A stretch of 64,000 bases of DNA from the NCBI GenBank assembly GCA_963924555.1, contig OZ004584.1, positions 124,001 to 188,000 on the forward strand, read 5' to 3'. Below, one piece after another: positions 23,734 to 34,724 of this stretch. The notes beneath the pieces are model-generated. The model had not been told where the DNA came from. It did no database searches and saw only the letters and a program-made list of their open reading frames with translations. How positions within the stretch are numbered: the stretch's first letter is position 1; each line of letters starts with the position of its first letter. The position numbers and the translations under genes are program-made. The DNA is from Crambe crambe. Its lineage: Eukaryota > Porifera > Demospongiae > Poecilosclerida > Crambeidae.

Positions 23734-26700
23734 ATGTCTGGTCGAGCTCATAGCAAGCAAAAGGAACTGAAGAAAAAAGAGGGAGAACTTAGGACGGCAT
23801 TAGTGCAGGCTGTCTTGCATGGCCACTTGGAGGCGGCAGAGAAGGCGGGGAGTGCGCTATCTCAGCATTTCAAGAGCAAGAAGAAATCTGGACCGCAAGC
23901 TCTGGATTTTCTTGTACCAGACAAGTCCAAGGTATATAATAATAGCTATATATAAACTGAATATTTGACTGCATTGATGTTGCTTTTCAGGTGCCTGATG
24001 AGTTTAAGACTCACTCTCCTTTGATGATAGCTCTGGAGAAGAAGCAGTCTGACATTGCACAGAAGCTTGTAGAGTTAGGTGCCTCAGTAGCATTCAAAAA
24101 CAAGGTAAATCGGCTGCATAACTCAGATTTGTGAAAAAGAAAAAGTATGTTTTTAAAAAATATTATTGGCAGGATGGTTTGACTGCTCTACACATAGCCT
24201 GCAACCAGGGAATTCCTAACACAACCCAATTCCTTCTTAAGACTGCCCAAACTCAGAAACGATTTTGTCGGAAGAAAAAACTGGACCAGAGCAATGATTG
24301 TGATGTGGTGATCAATGCAAAGGAGAGGCCACAGGTAACTTAGCTATGCCTTCTATGGAACCAGTTATTTATCTTGACGTTTCTGCCTCTGCTATCAGTT
24401 GCATAAACTTTTTTTCTTTCTCCTTTTCCCCAGGGTTGGACTGCACTGATGTATGCAGCAAAGGGAGGTCACCTGGACACCATAAAGGAGTTGATGAAGT
24501 ATCCTTCCCTCAAATATGAGGTCAAGAACAAGGTAGGAAGTAATAGGAATGCTTTCACACTATCTGTGGTTTACTGCTGTACTGATTATGTTCTGGTAAA
24601 TCTGATAACAATTTTCCAGAAAGAACAAAACGTTTATCATGTGGTAGTGAGAGAGGGGAGACTAGAATGTCTGAAGCATCTCTGCACACTATCAGAGGAT
24701 TATCCACTACTGACACAGGATATCATCAAGACAGCATGTTTGAGTAAAGATAAGGTATTCCAACACTGCTATATGAAACTGATTTGATTGACCCTGACTA
24801 TTATTGACAGAAAAATTGGAATCTACTTCATCAAGCATGCACTCGTAAAGAGGTGAAACTCTTAAAATGGCTGCTAAAGAACATCCCTGGGCTAAAATCA
24901 GAAGACAATGTGAACCAAAAGTCAGAGGTGAGTTCACCACAAGAATGGAATGAAACATGTTATCTACATAGAGGTTTTAGCATTGGTTACATCTGCATGC
25001 CCAGATTGGTACTACGCCTCTTCTGGTGGCTTGTGAGTATGAACACCTGGACATTGTGAAGTACTTGACTACTGATGAGTCCCTGAAAGTTAATGTGAAT
25101 TGCCATTATGATAAAGAAGGCAATGGTATTAGTTGTCTTCACCTAGCAGCTTTTCATAATTCCCAAGAGCTAGAGATGGCTGAGGTTTTGATTGAGGCTG
25201 GTTGTAAGCTGGACTGCAAAGATGCTGAGGTGAGAGAGCCAAGCAGGTTTGTGTGATGATGACTGCTATAATAACTATTATAGGAAAACACAATTCTTCA
25301 TGTTGCCAATATGAGGGCAAATCTCAAAATGGCTCGTTTTATCATTGAAAAATGTAAAGAAGTAGAAGTGAACTTGGAAATTATGCAAAACAAAGTATGT
25401 GCAGTGTACAAAAATACCAAACAAAATTTAACTTCTGTGTTTGTTACATAGGATGGAAAGCTTCCCAGTGAAGTGGAGGAAGGTGAGGGTTATTCAATTC
25501 AAATGGATTGTCATGATCTAAAATAATGTACAATGTCATAGAAATCATCATTCCTCTTGAAATTCGGAAGCTTGGTCAAGAAGCTGTTGAAATTTACATG
25601 GAAGCATTGGAAGAGGGCAAAGAAAAGATTCCTTACTGTGGTTTGCTGATTTTGGGGGAGGAACAAGTGGGGAAAACAAGTCTATATCGCCAGCTGGTCG
25701 GCAAGGAGTTTAAAAAGGATCTTGACAGCACTCGTGGTATTGACAATAACACAGTAGACACTGTGGACCAGCGACACGTCAATACCGGAAAATGGAAGGA
25801 GGAAGATGAACCTGCAAGTGGTGAGCAGTTCATTACTGCATTGGCTGGGGAAGTGGCAAGTAAACTCCCTGATGATGCACCCAAGGACGAGAAAGGCGAG
25901 GAGATGGTGAAAAATGAGGATCTCATGAAAAGAATTGATGAAATCACTCAAGAGATAACTAAAATGAAAGAAAAGTCGAAAACTCAGTCAGAACAGCATC
26001 AGATGAAGTTGGTATTGGAGCATCTACTATCAGCTCTTCCACGAGAATCTCCCCCTTCCAAACCCCCTGTTCCAGAGTCTCTACCACCTCAACCTCCAAA
26101 GCAACCCCCACCAGAAAAGTCTCCCCCTCCTAAAAAACTCAAGATTCACGAAGAAAGACCACAGCCTCCGAATAAACCTCCAGAAGACCTTGAAAATAGG
26201 ACAAGAGAGATTGTATTGCCTAAACCAATCGAAGATCCTCCTCCTCCATCACTAGATGAAAGTGATCCCATGGAAATAGCTCAGACGGCAGACCCCACTC
26301 CTTCTGACGCTAACCCAGACGAAAGCCCTCACAAACAGGAAGCAGGACAACTGGATCGCAAGCAGGCTACTTTCTTCAGAGATCATATCAAGAACAGAAG
26401 GAAATTCAAGAAGAAGGAGCCATCACTGGTATTGAATGCTCTGGATTTTGCTGGGCAGAAGGAATATCGACCAATGCATCACTGCTTCATCTCAAGACGA
26501 GCCCTCTATGTTGTTGTCTTCAAGATCCCAGATGTACTGGATTTCATTAATGGAAAGAGCAAACGCAACCCTCTGGAAGAAGTTTGCTACTGGATCCATT
26601 CCATACATGCTCACATCTACCCTCCCGAAGAAGATATGAAGGATGTGGATGAAAAAATCAACAGGGTGTTCCTCGTCGGAACACACCGAGGAGATCCACC

Positions 26701-28787
26701 ACGTCCTCAAAATGAGCTTGAGAAAATAGATGATTCGATCTATGAAACATTGATTAAGAAGAAGAAAGAAGGTGTGAATCCCTGTACCAATCACATCCAT
26801 CCCTTTGGGGAAACGAATTCAACTAAGTATTTTTTAGCCGTGGAGAATTCAATTGATATAAAAAAGGATAAGAAGAACTATCGTAGCAATAGTGGAACAG
26901 AATTCTTGCAAAATCAAATAAAAGAGAAGTCCAAAATGATGCCAACTTTAAACGATCATCATCCAATTAAGTGGCTGAAATTTGAACAGCGTCTTAAGAA
27001 ATATCAGGAGTCCAGGAAACCTGCTCCAGTGATGAAGATAGAAGAAGCTCGAGAACTTGCTGCTAAGTCTCGTATCAATGCAGAAGACAAGCAAGACTTG
27101 GCACTACGATTCTTTCATGATACAGGAAAAATCATTTGCCTCAGTAAGATGGTCATATTTAGCTATGTACTTTAGATATCAAAATCAAAGTGTTTTGTTT
27201 TTGTTTATTTGTTGTTATTTTTTGATATTTTATTGTTGTTATTTTTTCTCGAAATGTAGAATACTTGCCACGCCTGTTTTTGAGCCCTGAAGAACTGGAG
27301 GAACTGGTTAATCTGGTGGTGCTTCATCCTCACTGGCTCATCTCTGTGATGAAGGTCATCATGGAACTCAACACAAAAAATTATGTTCAAACACTGAAGC
27401 AGACGCAAGTACAAACTCTGGAGGATGAGGGAATAGCAGATGTTGAAGTCCTTAATGAATGCTGGAAGAAGTTTGTGTCTGTTCCTGGATCACCTCCTGA
27501 TATTGAAATACGCCATCTTTGCCTGATCTTGCAAGCTTACTGCCTCATCTACCCAGTACAGTCAACACTTGCTGAGTGTCAAGATCCTACACCACCTTCT
27601 CAATCACCTGCTTCCATTTCTGTTTCTAAAAAGGAGAAGGTTCAAAAGTATATCATTCCTTGCAAGCTCCCTGATGATCTTCCAGAATGTCAGGTCAAAA
27701 AAATTACCAACTGCAGATGGACCACTTTTTTCTTTGAATTTGAGTATTTTCTTCCTGATGAGGTCTACCACAGGATTCTCTGCCTTGCCTCATCTGAAGC
27801 TAAGCCTCCTCGAAAGAAGTGTAATGTTTACTCCAATAAGAGATGTTTATATTATGGCTTGTTTGAAACTAACTGGATCTTCAAAATTGAGAGAGAGAAA
27901 CAGAGACTGAAATTCATGGTCATGTGAGTGCAATGAAGTTACAGTAGCTATTAACTTTCATGTTATTATGTCTTTTATTGTAGCATGAAGAAAGGGAAGA
28001 AATTTACCGACTATGTCTTGTTCATCCACAACTACCTTTGCAAGATTTGTAAGAATAGTGGCAAAGGAGGGGGCAAGGAGAGTGGTCTAAGAGGACTCAC
28101 ATTCCGTGGAGGGCCTGAGGAGACTTGCTGTGGAGAGACCACTGTGCTCGAATGTGTTTACTATGACAGCAATGAAGAAGGCTGTGAGAAAGAGGTTAAA
28201 TCCAACCCAGCTTGTGATGACTGTGGGATGGAGTATGAAGTGAATGAACTGTTCAAATATAAGGTAATAAGTTCTAGCTAGGAGGAGCATTTCACTTCTT
28301 CTGACACTGTGTACAGGCACCACAAGCTCAGCCAAAGGAAAAAGATTCTGCTCCTTCAATAAGTAAGTTTCATTTATATTCACAGAGTGATGTAGCTACT
28401 TATAAATACTTTGCCTTTTTGGATATTCAGAGCCACAACTCCTAACAGAGAAACACCACCGCAAAGTCTGTGATCTTCTGCGGGACCTAAACCCAGATGA
28501 CTTGAGGAATGTGGGTGGAGCTCTGGGACTATTACATTCTACTCTAAAAAAGATGAGTGACAATAAACTCCCTGATGATATGGTTGAGGCATGGTTGAGA
28601 GGGGATGATAATGTACCAGAGGATAGTCAGACCTGGGATGGTTTGATTGTTGCCCTGGAAAAGCAGCGTCATGGAGGAGTAGCCAAGAAAGTCAGAGGTA
28701 ATAAGCTCTTAGTGTTGTGCCCGGCCTGGACCATTACATACTTTTTATTATTATCATGTAGCACATCAAGAAGAGGAAGACAACTGA
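23734..28787 (+). CDS. ROCO protein C: ankyrin repeats - Roc GTPase - COR - Cys-rich - Death domain
   Basis: Tandem copy of ROCO B with the same intron positions and very similar introns. Exon 1 (23734-23931) starts MSGRAHSKQKELKKKEGELR. Ankyrin exons run to about 25450. The Roc exon (about 25548-27147) has P-loop GEEQVGKTSL (about 25669-25695), switch II DFAGQKEYRPMHHCF and GTHRGD. Its Pro-rich insert is slightly longer than in B (PPQPPKQPPPEKSPPPKK). COR (about 27262-27925) starts PRLFLSPEELEELVNLVVLH; the Cys-rich exon spans about 27984-28264. The Death domain exon starts at 28431. Compared with B it lacks six residues after GDDNV, an in-frame loss before QTWDGLIVALEKQ. The last exon (28762-28787) ends QEEEDN. 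About 1,350 aa. It has diverged from B mainly by substitutions in the Roc insert and COR. Function inferred as for B. Confidence 0.86.
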
Positions 28788-28842
28788 ACTCAGGTGTTTT
28801 TTAGCAGTCCATGATTACATAATTTTTATGAACTGCAGATAT

Positions 28843-28854
28843 TGCGCATGCGCA
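28843..28854. promoter_or_regulatory. NRF1-like palindrome upstream of the DD-DD gene
   Basis: TGCGCATGCGCA inside the duplicated block also found at about 23485-23535. It lies 207 bp before the DD-DD ATG and just after the ROCO C stop codon. The shared promoter box at 28987-29017 lies between it and the ATG. Confidence 0.5.
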
Positions 28855-29060
28855 CTGGCTAAGTCAACTCCACCCATTTTTGTTATTTTAGACCCACTTC
28901 CACCTACTGCCATGCTTCCTGAGCATCATCTTCTGAAGCTCTTTCCTAGATCCTGCTGTCTCATAGCGCGCGCCCCTTGCTGATCTATTATGTGGGCGTG
29001 TGCTCGTAGAGATAAATTATAAGCCCCGCCCCTTAATGAAGATACTGATTACGTGCATAA

Positions 29061-29956
29061 ATGGCTGCTGAACTCGATCCTGAATCGCAGAGTGAGTTTT
29101 TTTGTTTTGATAATGTGAGTGATAGATAATCTGTTCCAGCTTTGGGTGTTAGAAATCTCAAAGAAGTGAAGAACTTTATCTGGGATGCTTTTACAAAATG
29201 GCACCCTTTAGGGGTGGAGTTGGAGTTAAATCCTGTTGCACTGCAAGCCACCAGAACCAAATTCAGCGATGATCCTGCCATGTGCTTCGATCAAATGCTA
29301 CAGGATTGGTTATTGGGTCAAGGTTTACAGCCTACATGGAGAAACTTGGCATCAGCTTTGAGGGCACAGCCAATCAACATCCCTGCCCTTGCAAGTGCTA
29401 TTGAGAAGAAATACCTCAATAAATATCAGGTAAACTTTAGCTAGGAGGAGCATTTTTTACTTCTTCTGACACTGTATACAGGCACCACAAGCTCAGCCAA
29501 AGGAAAAAGATTTTGCTCCTCCAACAAGTAAGTTTGTTTATTCACAGCTAGCTATTCATATACTTGACCTTCTTGGATATTCCAGCACAACTCCTAACAG
29601 AGAAACACCACCGTGAAATCTGTGACCTCCTGCGGGAGCTAAACCCAAATGATTGTAGGATTGTGGGTGGAGCTCTGGGACTCTACTACTTTACTCTAAA
29701 AAAGATAAGTGATGATAAACTCCCTGATGATATGGTTGGGGAATGGTTTAAAGGAGATGATAATGTACTGAGAGCAGCAGCAGATGGAGGAGACAGTCGC
29801 ACCTGGGATGGTTTGATTGATGCCCTGAAAAAACAGCATCATGGAGGAGTAGCCAAGAAGGTAGAAGAGGTAATAACATCTAGTATTATGCCCATTAACT
29901 ATAGACATTATCTTCATTATTTTATCATGTAGCACATTAAAAGGAAGGCAAACTGA
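29061..29956 (+). CDS. Small two-Death-domain protein (DD-DD), likely signalling adaptor
   Basis: Five exons (29061-29091, 29140-29429, 29482-29527, 29586-29869, 29933-29956) join in phase to 224 aa with no enzymatic domain. The first domain (residues about 12-105) follows the Death-domain pattern: LGVELELNP, then FDQMLQDWLLGQGLQPTW, then LASALRAQ and ALASAIEKKY. It has no close copy in the ROCO genes. A 15-residue linker APQAQPKEKDFAPPT follows. The second Death domain (residues about 122-215) reads GGALGLYYFTLKKISDDKLP, MVGEWFKGDDNV and TWDGLIDALKKQHHGGVAKK, nearly the same as the ROCO Death domains. The last three exons and parts of their introns copy the end of the neighbouring ROCO genes. 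A basic tail HIKRKAN ends the protein. An adaptor role by homotypic pairing with ROCO A-C is inferred; no such gene is known to me. Expression is not shown by sequence alone. Confidence 0.8.
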
Positions 29957-30159
29957 AGCTCAGTGTTTGATCTAATGGACCAGCTTTAGAGTACCAACAG
30001 TCACATATTAACAATTCATTATAGTTTTTTTATATTGCATGTATTGGTGGGTCAGCTCCACTAACCCTGGACTAAAGAGTGACATTTTACTCCAGCTTGA
30101 GTCTCATAAGCCAGAAGGGTCTGGAAAGTTGTGTTGGCAATTTTATCTGTGGAGTGATA

Positions 30160-30275
30160 CCCTTTAAATCCTGTTGCACTGCAAGCCACCAGAACTAGAT
30201 TTAACAATATTCTGCAGGATTGGTTATTGCATGCATCCTGCACACTTGATTCCTGTCCTTGTAAATGCAGACTAG
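30160..30275 (+). pseudogene. Decayed second copy of the first-Death-domain exon of the DD-DD gene
   Basis: AATCCTGTTGCACTGCAAGC, then CACCAGAAC and CAGGATTGGTTATTG, match 29229-29319 of the DD-DD exon in the same orientation. Internal deletions remove part of the domain and the frame is lost. It lies about 200 bp after the DD-DD stop codon and shows that the gene was duplicated at least once more. Confidence 0.75.
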
Positions 30276-30477
30276 CACTCTCACCACCTTTGCATAAGAA
30301 GTTTGTAGCTATTAACTAATGTTGAATGCGACATGATGCCATCTTAATATGGCTGACCACATCAAAGTCTGTAGGCTCCCTGTTGTTAGGCAGCCCGCCC
30401 ACTCAGTCTTAGGTGTGCACTATAACGAAATTGCAGGCATAGATGACTGCGGTGGAAGCTGAAAGCAGGAGCCAAAA

Positions 30478-33400
30478 ATGTTTGGAAGAAGTTGCCGCTT
30501 GAGACCTTTTTCTAGACTGCAGGTGAGGGACTTTGCTAGCCGGCTAATATTTATTAGCACCTAGCTATTATTCTTAGTGGAATTTCTCATTCTATGCTTC
30601 AACTATTGACTTTAGGTGGCAGGAATTCTATTTATTGGATTTTTTGTAGGCTACCATTTCCTTCCTCAAATACTGTCAGGCAGTGTAAGTCGGAAAGTCA
30701 GTAAGACAAAGTTGTCAAACACGTTTCAACGTAAGTGGGGGAACAACCGTGTAGCTAGTTTAGCTACTAAGCAGTACCAGTTTTCAACAGCTAATTTAGC
30801 TTGATTAACTAGGGGCAAAGCCACAATAATGATAGGACTTTAGTTATACTAGACTACCAAATGATATTGCACTCTCCCATTCAGAAAGAGCCCTAGTGGA
30901 TGAACAGCAAAGAGTTCCGTTGGCTATGCAGCTAAGCAGAAAGGCGGTGAAGAGACAGAGGGCTATTCAATTCACACCGTCAGGGCGAGAGTTTGTGATA
31001 TTGGGGAAGAAGAAGAAGATTCTAAGTGGAGCCATTCACTACTTCCGTGTGGTGCCAGCTTACTGGAATGACAGGCTTATTAAGCTCCAGGCTGCTGGTC
31101 TTAACACTGTCGAGACGTATGTAGGCATAGATACCGCATGTGAACGTCATTTGACATGTCACTTATAGGTACATGCCATGGAACCTGCATGAGCCCACTC
31201 CTGGGAAGTTTGATTTTACAGGGATCCTGGATGTGGTGAATTTCTTAGCCATTGCACACACCCTTGGACTGCATGCTATCGTGCGCCCTGGACCATACAT
31301 ATGCTCCGAGTGGGAACTGGGAGGATTCCCTGCGTGAGTGTAACCATCCCTTGTAACCTCCACCCCTTTCATCCCTTCATCATTCCTCCTCCAACCCCCT
31401 CCTCAACCTCCTACCTCACGCCTTCCTCTTCCAACCCTCCTCTTCCTCCAACCCCCCTCCTTAACCTCATGCCTCCACCCTCCCTTTCCCCTCTCCTGCC
31501 TCCAACCCTCCCTCCTCATGCCTCCCTCCTCTCACGCCTCCACCTCCCTCTCCCCTCTCCTGCCTCACACTTCCCTCTTCCAACCCTCCCTCCTCATGCC
31601 TCCTTCCTCAACCTCCATCCTTATGCCTCCCTCCTCACCCTCCCTCCTTTTACACCTCTCTCATCTTACCCACCTTCTTCTTTCAGCTGGTTGCTGCACG
31701 ACCCAAACATGGTACTGCGTAGCACTTATCCTGGTTACTTGGAAGCAGTGCAACGCTACTTTGCCAAAGTGTTGGAGCTCCTAGGTCCTCTGCAGTCAGT
31801 GAATGGTGGTCCCATCATTGCCTTCCAGATTGAGAATGAGTATGCTGATTACTTCAGGGACTTGAACGAGGGCAGGAAGTACATGAGTTTCCTGTACAAG
31901 GTAAGGGATGTCAAATTGGAAGGTAGAGCCTGGACAGGGACATGGAGATTTTGGGTAGGAACCCCCAAAACAAGGAAATGGCTTTAAAAATTTTATAAGA
32001 CCAATAAAATCATAATATAAAAAATAAGCATTTTTGAAAGTCTAAAAAAATGGCTTGAATGGTTAGATTCACATTAGAGTGTTGTTGGTCTCGTGAAGCC
32101 ATTTTTTTGGAGATTTCCTAAGTCTATAGCCTTGGGAAATAGCTAAATGTTTTACATGACTGATTTATGTTTTAATGATCAAAGTCAATCTAGGCATCAT
32201 GCTGAATGGTTGGATACATATCTGCATTCAGCATGATGCCTAGATTAACTTTAGACCATTAAAACCTAAATCGGTCATATAAAGAATTTTAGACTTTGGG
32301 AAATTTCCAAAAATGGCTTACATGACTGATTTAGGTTTTAATGGTCTTGTAAAAAATTAACCATTTCCTTGTTTTGGGTTGTTGTTTTTTAAAAACTTTC
32401 ATCATACAAATCTTTGTGTCGCTTTCAGCTAATGCGTAATTTGGGAGTAGTGGAACTTCTTTTTACTTCTGATAGTCAAGACTCAGTGGAGAACTCCCTC
32501 ATGCTCCGCCCAGCTGAAGACGTCTTGCTTACCATCAACTTCATGACAGATAGAAATGGAATTAAGAACCTCACAAGACTTCAGGTGGGCTGATCACATG
32601 ATGATCATGTGACAGGCAGCTTGATTTACGTAATTATGTCTCAACAGCCAGACAAACCAGCAATGGTGATGGAGTTGTGGTCAGGCTGGTTTGACCGCTG
32701 GAATGAGATCCATCTGACTCGCAACCAGATGCCTCTTGAGTTGGGGGCGAAGGTGGGTGATCTCTTGGACAGAAGTGTTTCCATGAACTTTTATATGTTT
32801 CATGGTAAGAAAACAGTATTGAGTATTCTGAACTTCCCCTTCAGTATCGAGTGTTCTAATTAGAGGAACTTCCCCTTCAGTAGCGAGTGTTCTAATTAGA
32901 GGAACTCCCAGTGTTCTAATTAGAGGAACTTCCCTTCAGTATCAAGTGTTCTAATTAGAGGAACTTCCCCTTCAGTATTGAGTGTTCTAATTAGAGGAAC
33001 TTTCAGTGTTCTAATTAGAGGAACTTCCCTTCAGTATCAAGTGTAGTGTTCTAATTAGAGGAACTTCCCTTCAGTATCAAGTGTTCTAATTAGAGGAACT
33101 TCCCCTTCCTTTTTATAGGTGGGACCAACTTTGGATTTATGAATGGAGCAAGTTGGGGCTACGGAGGTTCCTATCTCCCTATTATCACCAGTTATGGTAT
33201 GTGACTCATACAATCCAACCATGTGATCCTATGACTCTCTCCGTGACCAATCATGTGACCAGATTATGGAGCCCCTCTGGGTGAGAATGGAGACATTACT
33301 CAGAAGTACCAAGAGATAAGGAAAGTTATCCAAGAGAAGGCAGCCAGCAGCATGGGTAAGTCAGCCTCTTCCAGTAAGCAACTAATAATGACCTTAACAC

Positions 33401-34724
33401 TTCTGCCATGCCTATGCAGTCTTTAACCCTTTGCCTTCAATTCCCGAAAACATCCGCACTACTGCTTATGGTGATGTCAAGTTAACCCTCTACATTTCAA
33501 TACTCAACACCCTCGAGTACCTTCCTGTACGTGAGTGATTCATGTGACCATCACATGACTATATGCACTCTATGAGCTCCTTTGTATTTGCTAGGAGCCA
33601 CATGTTTCAAAGCAGCCAGTGCCAATGGAGTTTCTTCCCCTGCATGGATATGGACAGTCTTATGGGTTTGTCCTCTATCGCAGTCTCATTCCCGCCACTG
33701 CACACACTGTCAATGTGTACCAACTTAAGGACTATGGAATGGTAAGGGGTCACCATGATTTGGTGTGGTAAGGGGTCGTCATGGCTAAATAGTGCAGCAC
33801 TATGGAATGATAAGGGCCAGGGGGGAAGCCAGCACATCTGATATGATTCTCTTACTTGCAGGCCATGATAGACAGCAAACCAGTGCATACGTTATCATCC
33901 TTCGAAATGCAGAGTTTCATTGTTCCCAAACTAAGCGAACCGGTATACATACTCTTACTAGATTAGACTTCTCTTTCAGTCATGTGATATCATGTGACTA
34001 ATCATAGGGGAATGGCCAGAGAGTGTTGGATATTTTGGTGGAGAATGCTGGACGTGTCAACTATGGTCACCCTCTGGAAGGTAGAAAAGGTATGTGTGCT
34101 TAACACTGTTATGATGATCATGTGATATCATGTGACTTATTACCATGACTACTCAGGAATCTTGGGTAATGTGGTAGTGGATGGGAGTGTTCAGATGAAA
34201 TGGAAGATTTATTCCCTGGAGTTCAAACGTTCATTTATAGAGAGGTTTGTCAAGTATTTATCAAGTATTGTGAATCAGTATTCCTGCTGCTGCAGCATAG
34301 AGTCTGGTGGTCTGTGGGTAAGGACTCCTGCCTCTCCTAACCTCGCTCCATCTCTCTTCAAAGGAACCTTCTCCATCATTGGCAGACCTATGGACACCTT
34401 CATAGATATGACGGTATTGTACCGTGTGGATCTCTGCAAAAAAAGTAATGATTGTGATAATTGCAGGGGTGGGAGAAAGGCGTAGTCTTTATTAATGGAG
34501 TGAATCTCGGACGTTACTGGAAAGTGGGTCCTCAGAGGACATTGTATGTCCCAGCTCCTATACTCAAGAGAGGTGTCAATAAGGTAGAGTGAAGTTCAAC
34601 CTCTTTAATGTATGTATCAGCTCGCTCACATCTACCCTCACAGGTGATGATATTTGAGATGTTTACTCCTAATAATCCACAGAGAATCACTTTCAGGGAA
34701 CATTCGGCATTAGACACAAACTAG
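30478..34724 (+). CDS. GLB1L2: GH35 beta-galactosidase, membrane-anchored, GLB1L2/3 type
   Basis: Glycoside hydrolase family 35 removes terminal beta-galactose. Exons placed: 30478-30522, 30616-30730, 30885-31116, 31169-31333, 31687-31900, 32429-32584, 32648-32804, 33119 onward, and further short exons to the TAG at 34722-34724. The N-terminus [15 protein letters not shown] is followed by a single hydrophobic segment [19 protein letters not shown], a type II anchor or uncleaved signal. Catalytic-domain signatures: [54 protein letters not shown], the acid/base motif IAFQIENEY, the nucleophile region [15 protein letters not shown] and [14 protein letters not shown]. The C-terminal beta-domains end [16 protein letters not shown] and [14 protein letters not shown]. 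All catalytic motifs are intact. Several introns carry repeats. Partner substrates could be galactose-bearing matrix glycans, which is inference. Confidence 0.92.
31340..31685 (+). repeat. Pyrimidine-rich minisatellite in GLB1L2 intron
   Basis: About 345 bp of CTCC-rich imperfect repeats (units such as CTCCAACCCTCCTC and TCATGCCTCCCTCC) filling an intron. It runs into the 3' splice site TTTCAG at 31681-31686. The long Ser/Pro/Leu reading frame across it is an artefact of composition. Confidence 0.88.
31958..32386. mobile_element. MITE-like palindromic element in GLB1L2 intron
   Basis: The ends are inverted copies: CCCAAAACAAGGAAATGG at the left (about 31963-31980) and its reverse complement CCATTTCCTTGTTTTGGG at the right (about 32362-32379), continuing inward imperfectly. 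The interior holds a second palindrome with arms CTAGGCATCATGCTGAATG / CATTCAGCATGATGCCTAG (about 32192-32247). No coding capacity. Related sequence occurs at about 55370-55690, and the hairpin arm occurs at about 2114-2132. Confidence 0.72.
32830..33112 (+). repeat. Intronic minisatellite, about 36-bp unit
   Basis: Around eight copies of AGTGTTCTAATTAGAGGAAC followed by TTCCCTTCAGTATC, some truncated. They fill the GLB1L2 intron before the exon starting at 33119. Many copies contain CTTCAG, a potential decoy splice acceptor. Confidence 0.9.

Noticed and set aside
31301..31685. Long Ser/Pro/Leu-rich open frame
   Set aside because: Read-through of a GLB1L2 exon into a CTCC minisatellite; the splice donor at 31334 and acceptor at 31686 restore the GH35 sequence.
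32830..33112. Second candidate repeat-spacer array
   Set aside because: A minisatellite with truncated units and no spacers.
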